A stretch of DNA of 64,000 bases from Flavobacterium sp. N2820 (GCF_025947285.1 NZ_CP110008.1:1441001-1505000); one strand, 5' to 3'. Counted from the stretch's first letter, positions 18,587-29,225 are shown. Notes: a model not told the origin generated them from the sequence alone. Translations and numbers: made by a program.

Positions 18587-21049
18587 TTACAGCCTTGCAA
18601 CCAATTTAATATTAAAAACTCGAGTAGTCATGTAATTTGGAATTCCGTATTGCGATTTGGTATACACATCGCGCACCCAAGTATTCGTAATTGCATTTTG
18701 ATTGTTGAATAAATTGAAAATTTCTAATCCCAATGAAAATTCATTAAACGGTTTTAACCACGTTTTCGATGATTTAATTTTTTCATCTTTAAATACATAT
18801 GAAAATCCAACATCCGCTCTACGGTAATCATTCAAACGCAATTGATAGGCGTATGGATCTGCATAGGCAGGCGAACCTCCGGGCAATCCTGTATTGTAAA
18901 CCAAATTTAGATATAATCTCAAGTTTGGAATATTTGGCATATAATCTTGAAACAAAACTCCAAATTTTAATCGCTGATCAGTAGGACGAGCAATAAAACC
19001 CTTTCCATCTTGATTTTCTTCGGTTTTTAAATAGCCAAAAGTAAACCACGATTCTGTTCCGGGTACAAATTCTCCGTTTAAACGAGCATCAAAACCATAA
19101 GCATAAGCTTCGGCATCGTTGTTAGCTCTGTAACGAATACGAACGTTATCGATTGTATAGGTGTTTACGTCTGTTATATTTTTGTAATAGGCTTCGGAAA
19201 CCAATTTAAACGGTCGGTTCCACATTTTAAAACTATAATCATTACTCAAAACTAAATGAAATGATTGCTGTGCTTTTACATTGGGTTGCACTACACCCTC
19301 ATAATCACGCAATTCTCTGTAAAATGGCGGTTGATGGTATAATCCACCAGACAAACGGAATAACATATCCTTATCCCAATTGGGTTTAAAAGCAAACTGA
19401 GCTCTTGGAGAAAATGTAATTTGGCTATCCCCTTTTGGCATTCCATCTGCATCTACTTGCCAATGATGACCTCGAACTCCGGCATTAACCCAGTATTCAT
19501 GTTCACCTAATCTTCCTCTATAATTCCACTGAACATAACCTGAAAATCGATTGATTTTAGTATAATTAGTTGCTCTTACATTTTGATAAGGAGCTAAAGG
19601 GCCAACATACGGATTATAAGGCTGATCATTTTGATAATCTAAAATAGGATTAGGTAAGGAAAACCCAGCAGAGTCAATCACTTCCCATTCTACAATTCTA
19701 TCGCGAATATCTTCAATGGTTAATTTTGCGCCCCATTCTAATTGTGATTTTTCGTTTAATTCGTGAAAACCTTTTACTTCAGCGTTAACAATTAAAGCAT
19801 CTAAATCATTACGCGCATGATTTAATTGAGAACCAATTCCTCGCGTAAAAACTACATCACCAAAGGTTTCCGAACCTATATTTGAATCCACTTCACCTAG
19901 ACGATATTGTGCCAAAATATCATAATATTCCTGCTCTTGGGTGTGATATCCAGAAAGAATAAACTTCAATTTATTTTTATCGTTGTATTGATAAACGGCT
20001 TTTCCTGCACCAAAAAATGTTAAATACTTATCTTTTTCTTGTCCTTCATAAAACACCAAAAGCGCAATTGGTTCATCGATAGTTCCAAAATTGGTTTGAC
20101 GTGTTAAAGGTTCGTAATTGTATCTATTTTGGGAGATATTCCCTAAAAAACTAAAATTCCATTTGGTTGAAGCATTAAAATTCAATAAGGTTTGAACGTC
20201 AAAAAATGTTGGTCTAAAATTGGTTTCTGTTTCTTGACTATTTACTAAAAGACTATTGTCTCTGTATCTAACGCCTGTAATATTACTCCATTTTTGATTT
20301 TTGGAAACTCCTTCAACAGTTAGACTTCCGCCTAAAAGACTGGCTTCTAAACTAGCGCCAAAACGTTTTGGATTTCTGTACGTAATATCTAAAACCGAAG
20401 ACAATTTATCACCATATTTTGATTGAAATCCTCCAGCAGAAAAATCTACATTTTGAACCATATCAGTATTCGTAAAACTCAAACCTTCTTGTTGTCCTGA
20501 ACGAATTAAAAAAGGACGATAGACTTCAATTTCATTGACATATACTAAGTTTTCATCGTAATTTCCACCACGTACAGCATACGAAGTACTCAATTCATTA
20601 TTAGAATATACACCAGGAAGTGTTTTAATGATATTTTCAATTCCGGCATTGGCACCAGGAATTTTTCTAATGACTACAGGATCAATTGTGGTTACACCTT
20701 CGATACGTTTTTTATTGTTTCCAATTAAGACCACCTCTCCAATTTCTTCAACTTTTGAGTTTAAAACAGGATTTAGTTCATAATCTTCATTGGGCTTTAA
20801 TTCTAAAACAAGTTTATAATTCTTAAATGACACATGTGAAAAAACAAGCGTTACTTTTTTATTGGCTGGAATTTCTAGCAGGTAAAATCCATTGGAATTT
20901 GTAATAGTTCCCAAATCATCTGCTGAAATACTAACATTTTCAACTGGATTATTGTTTTCGTCCAAAATAACACCTTTAACTCTTGCATTTTGTGCAACCG
21001 AAAAAACAGAAAACAAACTAAAAACTAAAAATAGAACTATATTTTTCAA
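18587..21049 (-). CDS. TonB-dependent outer membrane receptor with carboxypeptidase-like N-domain
   Basis: 820 residues. Signal peptide (1-19), CarboxypepD_reg-like beta-sandwich (about 22-110, beginning ARVKGVILDENNNPVENVSI), plug domain (near 130-230, with a GGNYDENLVYVNEIEVYRPF motif) and a long beta-barrel ending in the C-terminal strand FNIKLVARL. It imports a substrate through the outer membrane using TonB energy. The substrate is not readable; there is no SusD partner, which argues against a polysaccharide utilisation system. Confidence 0.9.
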   Translation of the reverse strand: MKNIVLFLVFSLFSVFSVAQNARVKGVILDENNNPVENVSISADDLGTITNSNGFYLLEIPANKKVTLVFSHVSFKNYKLVLELKPNEDYELNPVLNSKVEEIGEVVLIGNNKKRIEGVTTIDPVVIRKIPGANAGIENIIKTLPGVYSNNELSTSYAVRGGNYDENLVYVNEIEVYRPFLIRSGQQEGLSFTNTDMVQNVDFSAGGFQSKYGDKLSSVLDITYRNPKRFGASLEASLLGGSLTVEGVSKNQKWSNITGVRYRDNSLLVNSQETETNFRPTFFDVQTLLNFNASTKWNFSFLGNISQNRYNYEPLTRQTNFGTIDEPIALLVFYEGQEKDKYLTFFGAGKAVYQYNDKNKLKFILSGYHTQEQEYYDILAQYRLGEVDSNIGSETFGDVVFTRGIGSQLNHARNDLDALIVNAEVKGFHELNEKSQLEWGAKLTIEDIRDRIVEWEVIDSAGFSLPNPILDYQNDQPYNPYVGPLAPYQNVRATNYTKINRFSGYVQWNYRGRLGEHEYWVNAGVRGHHWQVDADGMPKGDSQITFSPRAQFAFKPNWDKDMLFRLSGGLYHQPPFYRELRDYEGVVQPNVKAQQSFHLVLSNDYSFKMWNRPFKLVSEAYYKNITDVNTYTIDNVRIRYRANNDAEAYAYGFDARLNGEFVPGTESWFTFGYLKTEENQDGKGFIARPTDQRLKFGVLFQDYMPNIPNLRLYLNLVYNTGLPGGSPAYADPYAYQLRLNDYRRADVGFSYVFKDEKIKSSKTWLKPFNEFSLGLEIFNLFNNQNAITNTWVRDVYTKSQYGIPNYMTTRVFNIKLVARL

Positions 21050-21064
21050 ACGAACGCGTTTTAA

Positions 21065-22747
21065 TTATTTATAAAAGTAAGATTCAAAGGTAGTTGAATT
21101 TTGTAAATTATCGGTAACAACAATCTTTAAATCATTTCTACCTTCAACGTAAATTGCATCCTCTAAATTGTGTGTGAGCTTTTTTGTTTTGTAATCATAC
21201 TCCATTAAAATCCATTTTCCATTTAAATAACCATTATAAGTGTCTATATCTGAATGCAAATCGGTTACAGAAACACTAATTGTTTTTTGTGTCGTAAGTG
21301 TTTTTCCTTCAATAAAATTCACATTATAAATTCTTGGTGGTGTTATATCTTGTGCCAATTTAAATTTACCTAATGTTTTTGTTTTTATTGAAAAATTATT
21401 GCCTTTTCTATAAGTATTGTTGTATTTTAATTTATAACCATCAAGCGTTGCTATGTAAGTTTTACTTAATTGTTCTTCGGTTAAACCAGCAACATTATTG
21501 AACGCTAATGTGATGTTTTTATGAACTGGTACACTATCATCATGCAATGTAACTACATCATTATTTACATCAAAGTTCATGTAAAAATTACTATAAAAAG
21601 CGTTTTCAGGAACATACACTGAAACATTATTTTTTTCAAAAATAGATTCCGTTTTTGCTTTAATATAATATGGTGTTTTTTGAAACGTTTTTTCAATCTT
21701 TGCCTCTTGATTAGCAAATTCAATTGGAATTATTAATTCGACTTTATTGCCATGAAAATCATAGACTTCAACTCTATAATTATAATTTGAATTGGGTTGT
21801 ACATTAATTATTCCATCTTTTTTATTTCCAGAAACAATTGAAAGTGGATATTCATTCATTTGAAAAAGTTTTTGCACACGTTGCCCCATTTCGTGAAAAC
21901 GTTCATAATCAATAAAATTATTAATGTAACGCGATTCATCAAAAGCAAACGAATCAAAACCATATTGGTATTGCAAAACACCATTTAAATAGGCTTTCAC
22001 TTTGTATAAGCCATTTTTATTATAGCCGTTTGTACAAAAATCATAAGCATTAATTCCAAAAGCGACTTTTCCGTTAGCTTTTACTTTTACGCCTAAATAA
22101 CTCCCATCGGCTTGTTTAGAAAAAGAAATATTAATTGGTTTTTGAGAATTATTCACCGTTGTGGAATCTATGGGATAAGCTACAATACCTTGAATAATTG
22201 GTTTTCGTTCATCAACAATTATTTTTTTTAATCCAAAATGCATTGGGTTGATGATTTGTTCAGATTTAGTATCTCTAAATTCAAAATGCAAATGCGGACC
22301 GCCACTTCCTCCTGTATTTCCAGAATAAGCAATAATATCTCCTTTTTTTGCAGGCAATTCTGTGGGATACAAATACATTTCAATTTCATAGGACTTCTCC
22401 TGATAATGCTTCTTTTTTATATAATCTTGAATAACGCCATTGGCCTTTTGCAAATGACCATAAACAGAAGTATATCCATTGGGGTGCGTAATGTAAATTG
22501 CTTTTCCATATCCAAAAGTTGAAATTTTGATACGCGAAACGTAGCCATCACCAGTTGCATAAACAGGCAATCCTTCTTTTCCTGTGGTTTTAAAATCTAA
22601 CCCCGAATGAAAATGATTACTACGCAACTCACCAAATGAACCCGATAAATCTAACGGAATTCCTAATGGAGATTGAAAAGTTTCTTGAGGGTAATCTTGA
22701 CTAAAAACAAAAAGAGGGGCGAGTAAAATGGCTAATAGGAATTTCAT
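21065..22747 (-). CDS. M23 family peptidase with beta-rich C-terminal region
   Basis: 560 residues from the ATG at 22747 (MKFLLAILLAPLFVFSQ), a clean signal peptide; an upstream in-frame ATG is rejected. The LytM/M23 fold occupies about 40-190: H in FHSGLDFKTTG, the loop GLPVYATGDGYVSRI, and the zinc site HLHFEFRD after SGGPH. The remaining 370 residues are beta-rich and may hold domains for envelope binding. It probably cuts peptide cross-links in the periplasm. Adjacent (15 nt) to the TonB receptor. Confidence 0.85.
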   Translation of the reverse strand: MKFLLAILLAPLFVFSQDYPQETFQSPLGIPLDLSGSFGELRSNHFHSGLDFKTTGKEGLPVYATGDGYVSRIKISTFGYGKAIYITHPNGYTSVYGHLQKANGVIQDYIKKKHYQEKSYEIEMYLYPTELPAKKGDIIAYSGNTGGSGGPHLHFEFRDTKSEQIINPMHFGLKKIIVDERKPIIQGIVAYPIDSTTVNNSQKPINISFSKQADGSYLGVKVKANGKVAFGINAYDFCTNGYNKNGLYKVKAYLNGVLQYQYGFDSFAFDESRYINNFIDYERFHEMGQRVQKLFQMNEYPLSIVSGNKKDGIINVQPNSNYNYRVEVYDFHGNKVELIIPIEFANQEAKIEKTFQKTPYYIKAKTESIFEKNNVSVYVPENAFYSNFYMNFDVNNDVVTLHDDSVPVHKNITLAFNNVAGLTEEQLSKTYIATLDGYKLKYNNTYRKGNNFSIKTKTLGKFKLAQDITPPRIYNVNFIEGKTLTTQKTISVSVTDLHSDIDTYNGYLNGKWILMEYDYKTKKLTHNLEDAIYVEGRNDLKIVVTDNLQNSTTFESYFYK

Positions 22748-22939
22748 GGTACTTATGTTTAATGCTAAAATAATAAAAAATATTGAGTTAAAGTAAACAA
22801 AAATCATACCTTAAACAAACACTTAACAACCAAACACTTACAAATAAAAAAAAATTAATCGCAAAATTTAGTAAAAACTATTGCTATTTTTGAATACTAA
22901 TGTTAACTTTGTGAAATATTGAAATGAATTGTATCGTTA

Positions 22940-23230
22940 ATGAACGGATTATCTGAATTAATTGATTCTCTAGAAGTTAAATTTTTTAAGCTGAATCAAA
23001 AATTGGTTCAACTAGAAAAAATTAATCTAGAATTGCGCGAAGAATTGTTGCTTTCTAAAAAAAATCAACAAGAGCAGTCTGATGAGATTGTTTCGTTAAA
23101 AAATCAAATAGATACTCTAAAAATGGTCAATTCATTATTAGGCAGTGAAGAAAATAAAAGAGAAACAAAACTCAAAATAAATTCATTAATTCGCGAAATT
23201 GATTATTGCATAGCGCAACTTTCTGATTAG
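22940..23230 (+). CDS. Small coiled-coil protein upstream of zapA
   Basis: 96 residues, almost entirely one coiled coil (LIDSLEVKFFKLNQKLVQLEKINLELREELLL and SLKNQIDTLKMVNSLLG). It resembles the small coiled-coil proteins, ZapB-like in length and form, placed before zapA in Flavobacteria. It probably acts with ZapA in Z-ring bundling, inferred from position. It is 8 nt before zapA. Confidence 0.75.
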   Translation: MNGLSELIDSLEVKFFKLNQKLVQLEKINLELREELLLSKKNQQEQSDEIVSLKNQIDTLKMVNSLLGSEENKRETKLKINSLIREIDYCIAQLSD

Positions 23231-23238
23231 AAAGCATT

Positions 23239-23532
23239 ATGAGTGAAAAACTGAAAATAAAAATATCAATTGCAGACCGAGTGTATCCGCTTACCGTAGA
23301 TACATCGCAAGAAGAAGGCCTAAGAAGTGCTTCTAAAAAAATTGATGCTATGATTAAACAGTTTGAACAAAGCTATGCCGTGAGAGATAAGCAAGATGTG
23401 TTAGCCATGTGTGCTTTGCAATTTGCCGCACAAGTAGAGCAAAAGCAAATCACAGGTTCACAAGATAATGAAACAGCGATAACCAGATTGCAAAATTTGG
23501 ATAAAAAATTGAGTGAGTTACTCGCAAAATAA
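23239..23532 (+). CDS. zapA: Cell division protein ZapA
   Basis: 97 residues. MSEKLKIKISIADRVYPLTVDTSQEEGLRSASKKIDAMI is the ZapA N-terminal globular domain, followed by a helix suited to dimer coiled coil. It promotes FtsZ bundling in the cytoplasm. It is followed directly by 6S RNA and rny, the conserved order in Flavobacteria. Confidence 0.92.
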   Translation: MSEKLKIKISIADRVYPLTVDTSQEEGLRSASKKIDAMIKQFEQSYAVRDKQDVLAMCALQFAAQVEQKQITGSQDNETAITRLQNLDKKLSELLAK

Positions 23533-23561
23533 ATACGTTCTTACAACATAAATACAATACT

Positions 23562-23711
23562 GCCTACATTAGTATATATTTGATAAACTCAACACTAACA
23601 AATTAAACGAGTGAATCTTTGCAACTATAACAGGCCCTTTAGTGGGAAGTTTGAACTGCAAGTTAACTTAAATCTTGTATAACCGAGTTTATACAAACAC
23701 CTAATGTAGGC
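23562..23711 (+). ncRNA. 6S RNA (6S-Flavo type)
   Basis: About 150 nt between zapA and rny. The ends GCCTACATTAG (23562-23572) and CTAATGTAGGC (23701-23711) form a perfect closing stem followed by a T run. Inside, TGATAAACTC near the 5' side pairs with GAGTTTATAC near the 3' side, around an internal open region typical of 6S RNA. 6S-Flavo binds RNA polymerase holoenzyme and mimics an open promoter. The exact ends are estimated from the stem. Confidence 0.88.
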
Positions 23712-23741
23712 TTTTTTTATATAATTTTTTTTACACATATC

Positions 23742-25301
23742 ATGATACTAAACATAATAATAGGTATTTTAATCGGTCTTGCAGGAGGTTTTGGAGTTGC
23801 TAAATTTTTAGAAAAAAGCAATGTTTCAAACCTAATTAAAAACGCAAAAAAGGAAGCTGGTTCAATCTTAAAAGACGCAAAAGCTGAAGCTGAAGCCACC
23901 AAAAAAGAGAAAATTCTACAAGCAAAAGAAAAGTTTTTAGAACTAAAAGCAGAACACGAACAAGTCATATTAGCGAGAGATAAAAAAACCGCTGAAGCTG
24001 AAAAAAGAACTAGAGACAAAGAATCTCAAATTTCTAATGAATTGGCTAAAGCAAAAAAAGTAAATGACGAAGCAGAAGCTAAAATTGCTGAATATTCTAC
24101 TAAAATTGAACTTTTAGACAAAAAACAACAAGAAATTGATAGATTACATAAAAGCCAAGTAGAACAATTAGAGGTAATCTCTGGTTTATCTGCTGATGAG
24201 GCTAAAAATCAATTGGTAGAAAGCTTAAAAGCTGAAGCCAAAACAAATGCGATGTCATTCATTCAAGATACGGTTGAAGAAGCAAAAATGACAGCACATC
24301 AAGAAGCTAAAAAAATCATCATAAGCACCATTCAACGTGTAGGTACAGAAGAAGCAGTAGAAAACTGTGTTTCTGTATTTAATATCGAATCAGATGATGT
24401 TAAGGGTAGAATTATTGGTCGTGAAGGTCGTAACATTAGAGCTTTAGAAGCTGCTACAGGAGTTGAAATCATTGTTGATGATACGCCTGAAGCAATTATC
24501 TTATCTTGTTTTGATCCTGTAAGAAGAGAAATCGCTCGTTTGGCATTACATAAATTAGTTACAGACGGACGTATTCACCCAGCACGTATTGAAGAAGTAG
24601 TAGCTAAAACAGCAAAACAAATTGACGAAGAAATCATCGAAACTGGAAAACGTACAGTAATTGATTTAGGAATTCACGGATTACACCCAGAGTTAATCAA
24701 AGTTGTGGGTAGAATGAAATACCGTTCATCTTACGGACAAAACTTGTTACAACACTCAAGAGAAGTTGCAAAACTATGTGGTATCATGGCAGCTGAATTA
24801 GGCTTAAACGTTAAATTAGCAAAAAGAGCTGGTTTATTACACGATATTGGAAAAGTACCAGATACTGAAAGCGAATTACCTCACGCAATTTTAGGGATGC
24901 AATGGGCTGAAAAATATGGTGAAAAAGAAGAAGTTTGTAATGCGATTGGTGCTCACCACGACGAAATCGAAATGAAATCATTGATTTCGCCAATTATCCA
25001 AGTTTGTGATGCTATTTCAGGAGCGCGTCCGGGAGCAAGAAGACAAGTATTAGATTCTTACATCCAACGTTTAAAAGACTTAGAAGATATCGCATTTGGA
25101 TTCGGTGGAGTTAAAAACGCCTATGCAATTCAGGCTGGTAGAGAATTACGTGTGATTGTAGAGAGTGAAAAAGTTTCTGATGAAGCTGCTTCAAACTTAT
25201 CATTTGATATTTCTCAAAAAATTCAAACTGAAATGACTTATCCTGGTCAAGTAAAAATTACGGTTATTCGCGAAACAAGAGCTGTTAATATTGCGAAATA
25301 A
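23742..25301 (+). CDS. rny: Ribonuclease Y
   Basis: 519 residues. An N-terminal membrane anchor (1-20), a long coiled coil (about 25-190), a KH RNA-binding domain (about 210-275, [19 protein letters not shown]), and an HD domain (about 330-425, [10 protein letters not shown] through [10 protein letters not shown] and AIGAHHDE). It is the membrane-bound endoribonuclease that starts mRNA decay. It follows 6S RNA, and the order zapA-6S-rny is conserved. Confidence 0.97.
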   Translation: MILNIIIGILIGLAGGFGVAKFLEKSNVSNLIKNAKKEAGSILKDAKAEAEATKKEKILQAKEKFLELKAEHEQVILARDKKTAEAEKRTRDKESQISNELAKAKKVNDEAEAKIAEYSTKIELLDKKQQEIDRLHKSQVEQLEVISGLSADEAKNQLVESLKAEAKTNAMSFIQDTVEEAKMTAHQEAKKIIISTIQRVGTEEAVENCVSVFNIESDDVKGRIIGREGRNIRALEAATGVEIIVDDTPEAIILSCFDPVRREIARLALHKLVTDGRIHPARIEEVVAKTAKQIDEEIIETGKRTVIDLGIHGLHPELIKVVGRMKYRSSYGQNLLQHSREVAKLCGIMAAELGLNVKLAKRAGLLHDIGKVPDTESELPHAILGMQWAEKYGEKEEVCNAIGAHHDEIEMKSLISPIIQVCDAISGARPGARRQVLDSYIQRLKDLEDIAFGFGGVKNAYAIQAGRELRVIVESEKVSDEAASNLSFDISQKIQTEMTYPGQVKITVIRETRAVNIAK

Positions 25302-25321
25302 GAATAAAATCATAGAATAAA

Positions 25322-25350
25322 AAAAGGCTTGTAATATTTACAAGCCTTTT
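25322..25350. terminator. Bidirectional terminator
   Basis: A perfect stem AAAGGCTTGTAA with complement around ATAT; runs of A and T flank both sides. It serves both rny and the convergent histidine kinase gene. Confidence 0.85.
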
Positions 25351-25352
25351 TT

Positions 25353-26849
25353 TTATTTTTTAAAATAAACTTTAAAAGTAGTTCCTACATCTAATTTACT
25401 TTCTACTTCTATTTTCCCTCCCATTGTTTCAATTTGATTTTTGGTAATATACAAACCAACTCCACGTGAATCTTCATGTCCGTGAAAAGTTTTATACAAT
25501 CCAAATATTGATTCTCCATAACGTTCCATATCCATACCAACACCATTATCTATAACATGTAAAACATGATAATCTTCAACATCTGATAATTTAAACGAAA
25601 TTTTAATCTCTTTTTTATCATCCGAATATTTTATTGCATTTGTCATTAAATTCAATAAAATACTTTCTAAATAAGCCGGAATACAATTCACAAAAACCTT
25701 TTCACTCACTTGGTTTTCGATCAAGATGTTTTTAGTATTGATATCTTCATTCAAAATATACAACATCCTAGAAATATAATCTGATAATTGAAGTGACACA
25801 AACTCTTTATTAGTTTGCGTATGGACTTTTACCAAGTCATTCAAATTTTCAATTGTATCATTCAATTCTTTTGACACAATTTCGATATTGTTCAATGTTT
25901 CTTCAAAAGTAAAACTAGCATCATGATACAATTCTAAAAGTGATTTAATATTTCCCGCATGTGTGCGCAAATTATGAGAAACGATATGAGCAAAATTTAA
26001 TAGCTTATTATTTTGTGAATTTACAATTTCTAGCATTTTCAACAATTCTTGCTCTTTTTCCTTTTGAGCAGAAATATCAGTATGAGTTCCAGCGATACGA
26101 AGTGGTTTGCCCGATTCGTCGCGTTCAATTACTTTACCTCTATCTAAAATCCATTTATAACTTCCATTGCACATTACACGATGACATGTTTCATAAAACG
26201 GAATTTTATTTTCAAAATGTAAATTGATATTTCCATAATATTCTTCTCTATCATCAGGGTGTACACGTTCATCCCACTCCTCTGGTGATGCCACTAAATC
26301 CGATTCGGTTAACCCTAAAATCTTCATTGATTCTGAGGAATAATACACTTTATTAGTAACCATATCCCAATCCCAAACACCTCTATCGGAAGCTTGTACA
26401 GCAAAGTGATAGCGTTCATCAGCCACTCGTAGTTGAATTTCTTGCTCTTTTATGGTTGTGATATCGGATAGTAATCCATAAAAAATAGTTTCATCATTCT
26501 CGGTCGCTTTTGGTGTGGCTTCAATGCGCAACCATTTATAACTACTATCGGGTAAAAGAAAACGGAAATCTACTTCCCATTTCGTTTTGGTTTCTACAGC
26601 TGTAGTAAAGGTTTTTTTAAAAACGATCAAATCGCTTTCATAAATTCTATACTTTGCGAAGTTGTATGAATCTTCTAAAATTTCTTCAATTGAGAATTGA
26701 TATAAAAACTCTATTGGTTTACTAATAAAATCCAAATGAATTTCCTTCGCAGGAGATACGCGTATTTGAAATATAATATTAGGAAGCTGTTTGATTAAAC
26801 TTTCGTAGAGTTTATTTAAGTCTTCAGGCTTTTTAGATGTAAAAATCAT
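25353..26849 (-). CDS. PAS-domain sensor histidine kinase
   Basis: 498 residues with no membrane segment, so a cytoplasmic sensor. PAS-type domains occupy about 15-140 and 150-265 (the segment GVWDWDMVTNKVYYS opens the second). The H-box is FAHIVSHNLRTHAGN, followed by dimerisation helices, N-box LMTNAIKYSD, G1 DNGVGMDMERYG and G2 GVGLYITKNQIETMGGKIEVES. The partner response regulator is not adjacent. The input signal is unknown. Confidence 0.92.
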   Translation of the reverse strand: MIFTSKKPEDLNKLYESLIKQLPNIIFQIRVSPAKEIHLDFISKPIEFLYQFSIEEILEDSYNFAKYRIYESDLIVFKKTFTTAVETKTKWEVDFRFLLPDSSYKWLRIEATPKATENDETIFYGLLSDITTIKEQEIQLRVADERYHFAVQASDRGVWDWDMVTNKVYYSSESMKILGLTESDLVASPEEWDERVHPDDREEYYGNINLHFENKIPFYETCHRVMCNGSYKWILDRGKVIERDESGKPLRIAGTHTDISAQKEKEQELLKMLEIVNSQNNKLLNFAHIVSHNLRTHAGNIKSLLELYHDASFTFEETLNNIEIVSKELNDTIENLNDLVKVHTQTNKEFVSLQLSDYISRMLYILNEDINTKNILIENQVSEKVFVNCIPAYLESILLNLMTNAIKYSDDKKEIKISFKLSDVEDYHVLHVIDNGVGMDMERYGESIFGLYKTFHGHEDSRGVGLYITKNQIETMGGKIEVESKLDVGTTFKVYFKK

Positions 26850-26953
26850 AAATAGGGATTATTTTTAAAACGTATTTACCAGAAAATGAATTGGATTCGC
26901 AAAAATACTGAAAACCAATTGTTTATTTGGCAAAAAACTAAACAAATGTTAAG

Positions 26954-27853
26954 TTATTTTCTGGGATGATACGTATTCAAAACTTGTGCCAAAAATTTTC
27001 TATCTAAATGCATGTAAACCTCAGTTGTTGTAATAGATTCGTGACCTAACATTAATTGAATCGAACGTAAATCTGCTCCGTTTTCTAGCAAATGAGTTGC
27101 GAATGAATGTCTAAATGTATGAGGGCTAATTGTTTTGTTTAAGTTTATAGCACTCGCTAAATTTTTTATAATTGTAAAAATCATAGCTCTTGTTAATTGC
27201 TTACCTCTTCTATTTAAAAACAAAGTGTCTTCAAAATTTTTCTGTACAGCAATGTGAACCCGAATTTGATTTACATAAGTCGTGATAAACTTAATTGTTG
27301 TTTTTCCTACAGGAACAAAACGTTGTTTATTTCCTTTACCGGTAATTTTTATAAATCCTTCTTCAAAAAATAAATCAGAAATTTTGAGCGAAATTAATTC
27401 AGAAACACGCAATCCACAACTGTATAAAGTTTCTAACATAGCTTTATTTCGTTCACCTTCTAATGTAGATAAATCAATTGCCTCAATTAAAGCATCAATT
27501 TCTTCAGTAGAAAGTGTATCGGGAAGTTTCCTGCCAGTTTTTGGTACTTCTATTAATTCCAAAGGAGTGTCTTTACGATAATCTTCAAAAATGAGATAAT
27601 TAAAAAAACTTTTTAAACCTGAAATTAAACGCGATTGACTTCTTGGATTAATTTGAGTAGCCATTTCATATATAAATTGCTGCACGGTTTCTTCTGAAAT
27701 GTGAATAGGCGAAATTTTAATTTCCTTTTCGTTCAAAAACAAAACCAATTTTTCAATATCAAAGGTATAATTTTCAATGGTATTTTTAGAAAGACCACGT
27801 TCCAATCGCAAATAATTTTGATATTCTTTAATATAAGATTGCCATGTACTCAT
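26954..27853 (-). CDS. xerD: Tyrosine recombinase XerD
   Basis: 299 residues, the usual XerD length. An N-terminal SAM-like domain (about 5-90) is followed by the catalytic domain: Arg in GLRVSELISLK, HTFRHSFATHLLENGADLRSIQLMLGH, and the nucleophile Tyr in TEVYMHLD. It resolves chromosome dimers at dif with XerC. It is divergent from aroQ with three OMP genes between, whereas xerD and aroQ are usually direct neighbours in Flavobacteria. Confidence 0.92.
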   Translation of the reverse strand: MSTWQSYIKEYQNYLRLERGLSKNTIENYTFDIEKLVLFLNEKEIKISPIHISEETVQQFIYEMATQINPRSQSRLISGLKSFFNYLIFEDYRKDTPLELIEVPKTGRKLPDTLSTEEIDALIEAIDLSTLEGERNKAMLETLYSCGLRVSELISLKISDLFFEEGFIKITGKGNKQRFVPVGKTTIKFITTYVNQIRVHIAVQKNFEDTLFLNRRGKQLTRAMIFTIIKNLASAINLNKTISPHTFRHSFATHLLENGADLRSIQLMLGHESITTTEVYMHLDRKFLAQVLNTYHPRK

Positions 27854-27886
27854 ATTTCAAAAGTAAACAATTTGTTACAATAAAAA

Positions 27887-27906
27887 AATCCCGCAAAAGC
27901 GGGACT
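27887..27906 (-). terminator. Terminator after the first OMP gene
   Basis: Stem TCCCGC with GCGGGA around AAAA, followed by T on the minus strand. Confidence 0.75.
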
Positions 27907-27929
27907 TTCAGTAATATTATGTATAGAAA

Positions 27930-28562
27930 TTAGAATCTAAAACCTAAACCAATTTGGAAAACAGAATTTTTAATATCATTGCTTCCACCTTCAGAGTCAC
28001 CAATTTCTGTTAGACCTGCTTGGTATCTAGCATTTGCAAAAATAACATCCGAAAATTCATAGTTCATTCCTAATCCTAAACCAAAATCTGTTGATTTTAA
28101 TTCATCTTTCATATCAACTGTATCAGAACCAAATCCTGAAGCTTTTACTTTCATATCAGCACTGGTTAAAAAACCAACATAAGGACCCGCTTCTAATGAA
28201 AATTTATTAACCACTTGGTATTTGAACATCATAGGAACGTTGATATAATTTAATTTTAATGTAGCATCAAAATTTATTAATGTACCTTCTACATTAACTG
28301 TTCCTTCAGATTTTGAACCTTGAGCTGAATAAATTAGTTCAGGTTGGAATGTTAATTTATTAGTAATTGGAATTTCAACAAAGAAACCGGCATTAAAACC
28401 AACATAATTATTAGCATCGCCAGCATCATCACCAACGATATTTGCTAAGTTCATTCCTCCTTTAACACCAAACTTAACATCAGCAACTGATTTTACCTCT
28501 TCTTGTGCAAAAGAAATTCCAAAACCTAAAAGTGCAACTGCAACTAAAATTGTTTTTTTCAT
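27930..28562 (-). CDS. Outer membrane beta-barrel protein (OMP_b-brl family)
   Basis: 210 residues with a signal peptide (MKKTILVAVALLGFGISFAQ). KFGVKGGMNLANIVGD begins the barrel of the outer membrane beta-barrel (PF13568) type, with alternating strands through to the terminal IGLGFRF. Probably a small monomeric barrel. It lies with two homologues in a cluster between xerD and aroQ, probably from duplication. Function unknown. Confidence 0.85.
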   Translation of the reverse strand: MKKTILVAVALLGFGISFAQEEVKSVADVKFGVKGGMNLANIVGDDAGDANNYVGFNAGFFVEIPITNKLTFQPELIYSAQGSKSEGTVNVEGTLINFDATLKLNYINVPMMFKYQVVNKFSLEAGPYVGFLTSADMKVKASGFGSDTVDMKDELKSTDFGLGLGMNYEFSDVIFANARYQAGLTEIGDSEGGSNDIKNSVFQIGLGFRF

Positions 28563-28652
28563 TTTTTAAATTATTAAATTTTGGGCAAATGTAAGAAAAC
28601 TAAACATAATTTAAAATATAAACGATGAACAAACAATAAAACAGATAAAATA

Positions 28653-28683
28653 AAAAAATCCCGCTCGAAAGCGGGATTTTTAA
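28653..28683 (-). terminator. Terminator after the second OMP gene
   Basis: Stem ATCCCGC with GCGGGAT around a TCGAAA loop and long T and A flanks. Confidence 0.8.
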
Positions 28684-28700
28684 CTTATTTAAGTTACAAA

Positions 28701-29225
28701 TTAGAATCTGTATCCTAAACCAATTTGTAAACCTGCATTTCCGAAATCAAAACCATCAACATCAGAAATATTAGCTAAACCAAGGTTGTAACGAGCGTCA
28801 AACATTAATCCATTTGACAATTCATAACCAGCTCCAAATCCTAAACCAAAATCTAAAGATTTAGTAGCTTCGTCAACAAGATCTTCTTGAGCAGCAATTT
28901 TGAATGCAATCTCTGGACCTGCTTGTAAAGATAAACCTTCCATAACATAATACTTAGCCATGATTGGTAATCTTAAATAATCAATACCAGCATCATCACT
29001 AGCACCTTCTGTAGAATACATTAATTCAGGTTGAACATGGAATTTTTCAGATACTGTGAAATCTACCAAACCACCAACGTAAAATCCACCTCTAGCGTCA
29101 CCACCGTCAGCATCTCCAGTAAAATTTGTTGTACTGTAACCAGCTTTTACACCAAATTTCATTTCTTGAGCATTTGATACTCCGAATGCCATTACTGCAA
29201 TTGCAGCGAATAAAACTTTTTTCAT
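28701..29225 (-). CDS. Outer membrane beta-barrel protein (OMP_b-brl family)
   Basis: 174 residues with a signal peptide (MKKVLFAAIAVMAFGVSNAQ). KFGVKAGYSTTNFTGD opens the barrel; the end GNAGLQIGLGYRF is the usual closing strand. Paralogue of the neighbours at 27930 and 29553. A TAAATTTG box on the minus strand near 29261 fits its promoter. Confidence 0.85.
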   Translation of the reverse strand: MKKVLFAAIAVMAFGVSNAQEMKFGVKAGYSTTNFTGDADGGDARGGFYVGGLVDFTVSEKFHVQPELMYSTEGASDDAGIDYLRLPIMAKYYVMEGLSLQAGPEIAFKIAAQEDLVDEATKSLDFGLGFGAGYELSNGLMFDARYNLGLANISDVDGFDFGNAGLQIGLGYRF

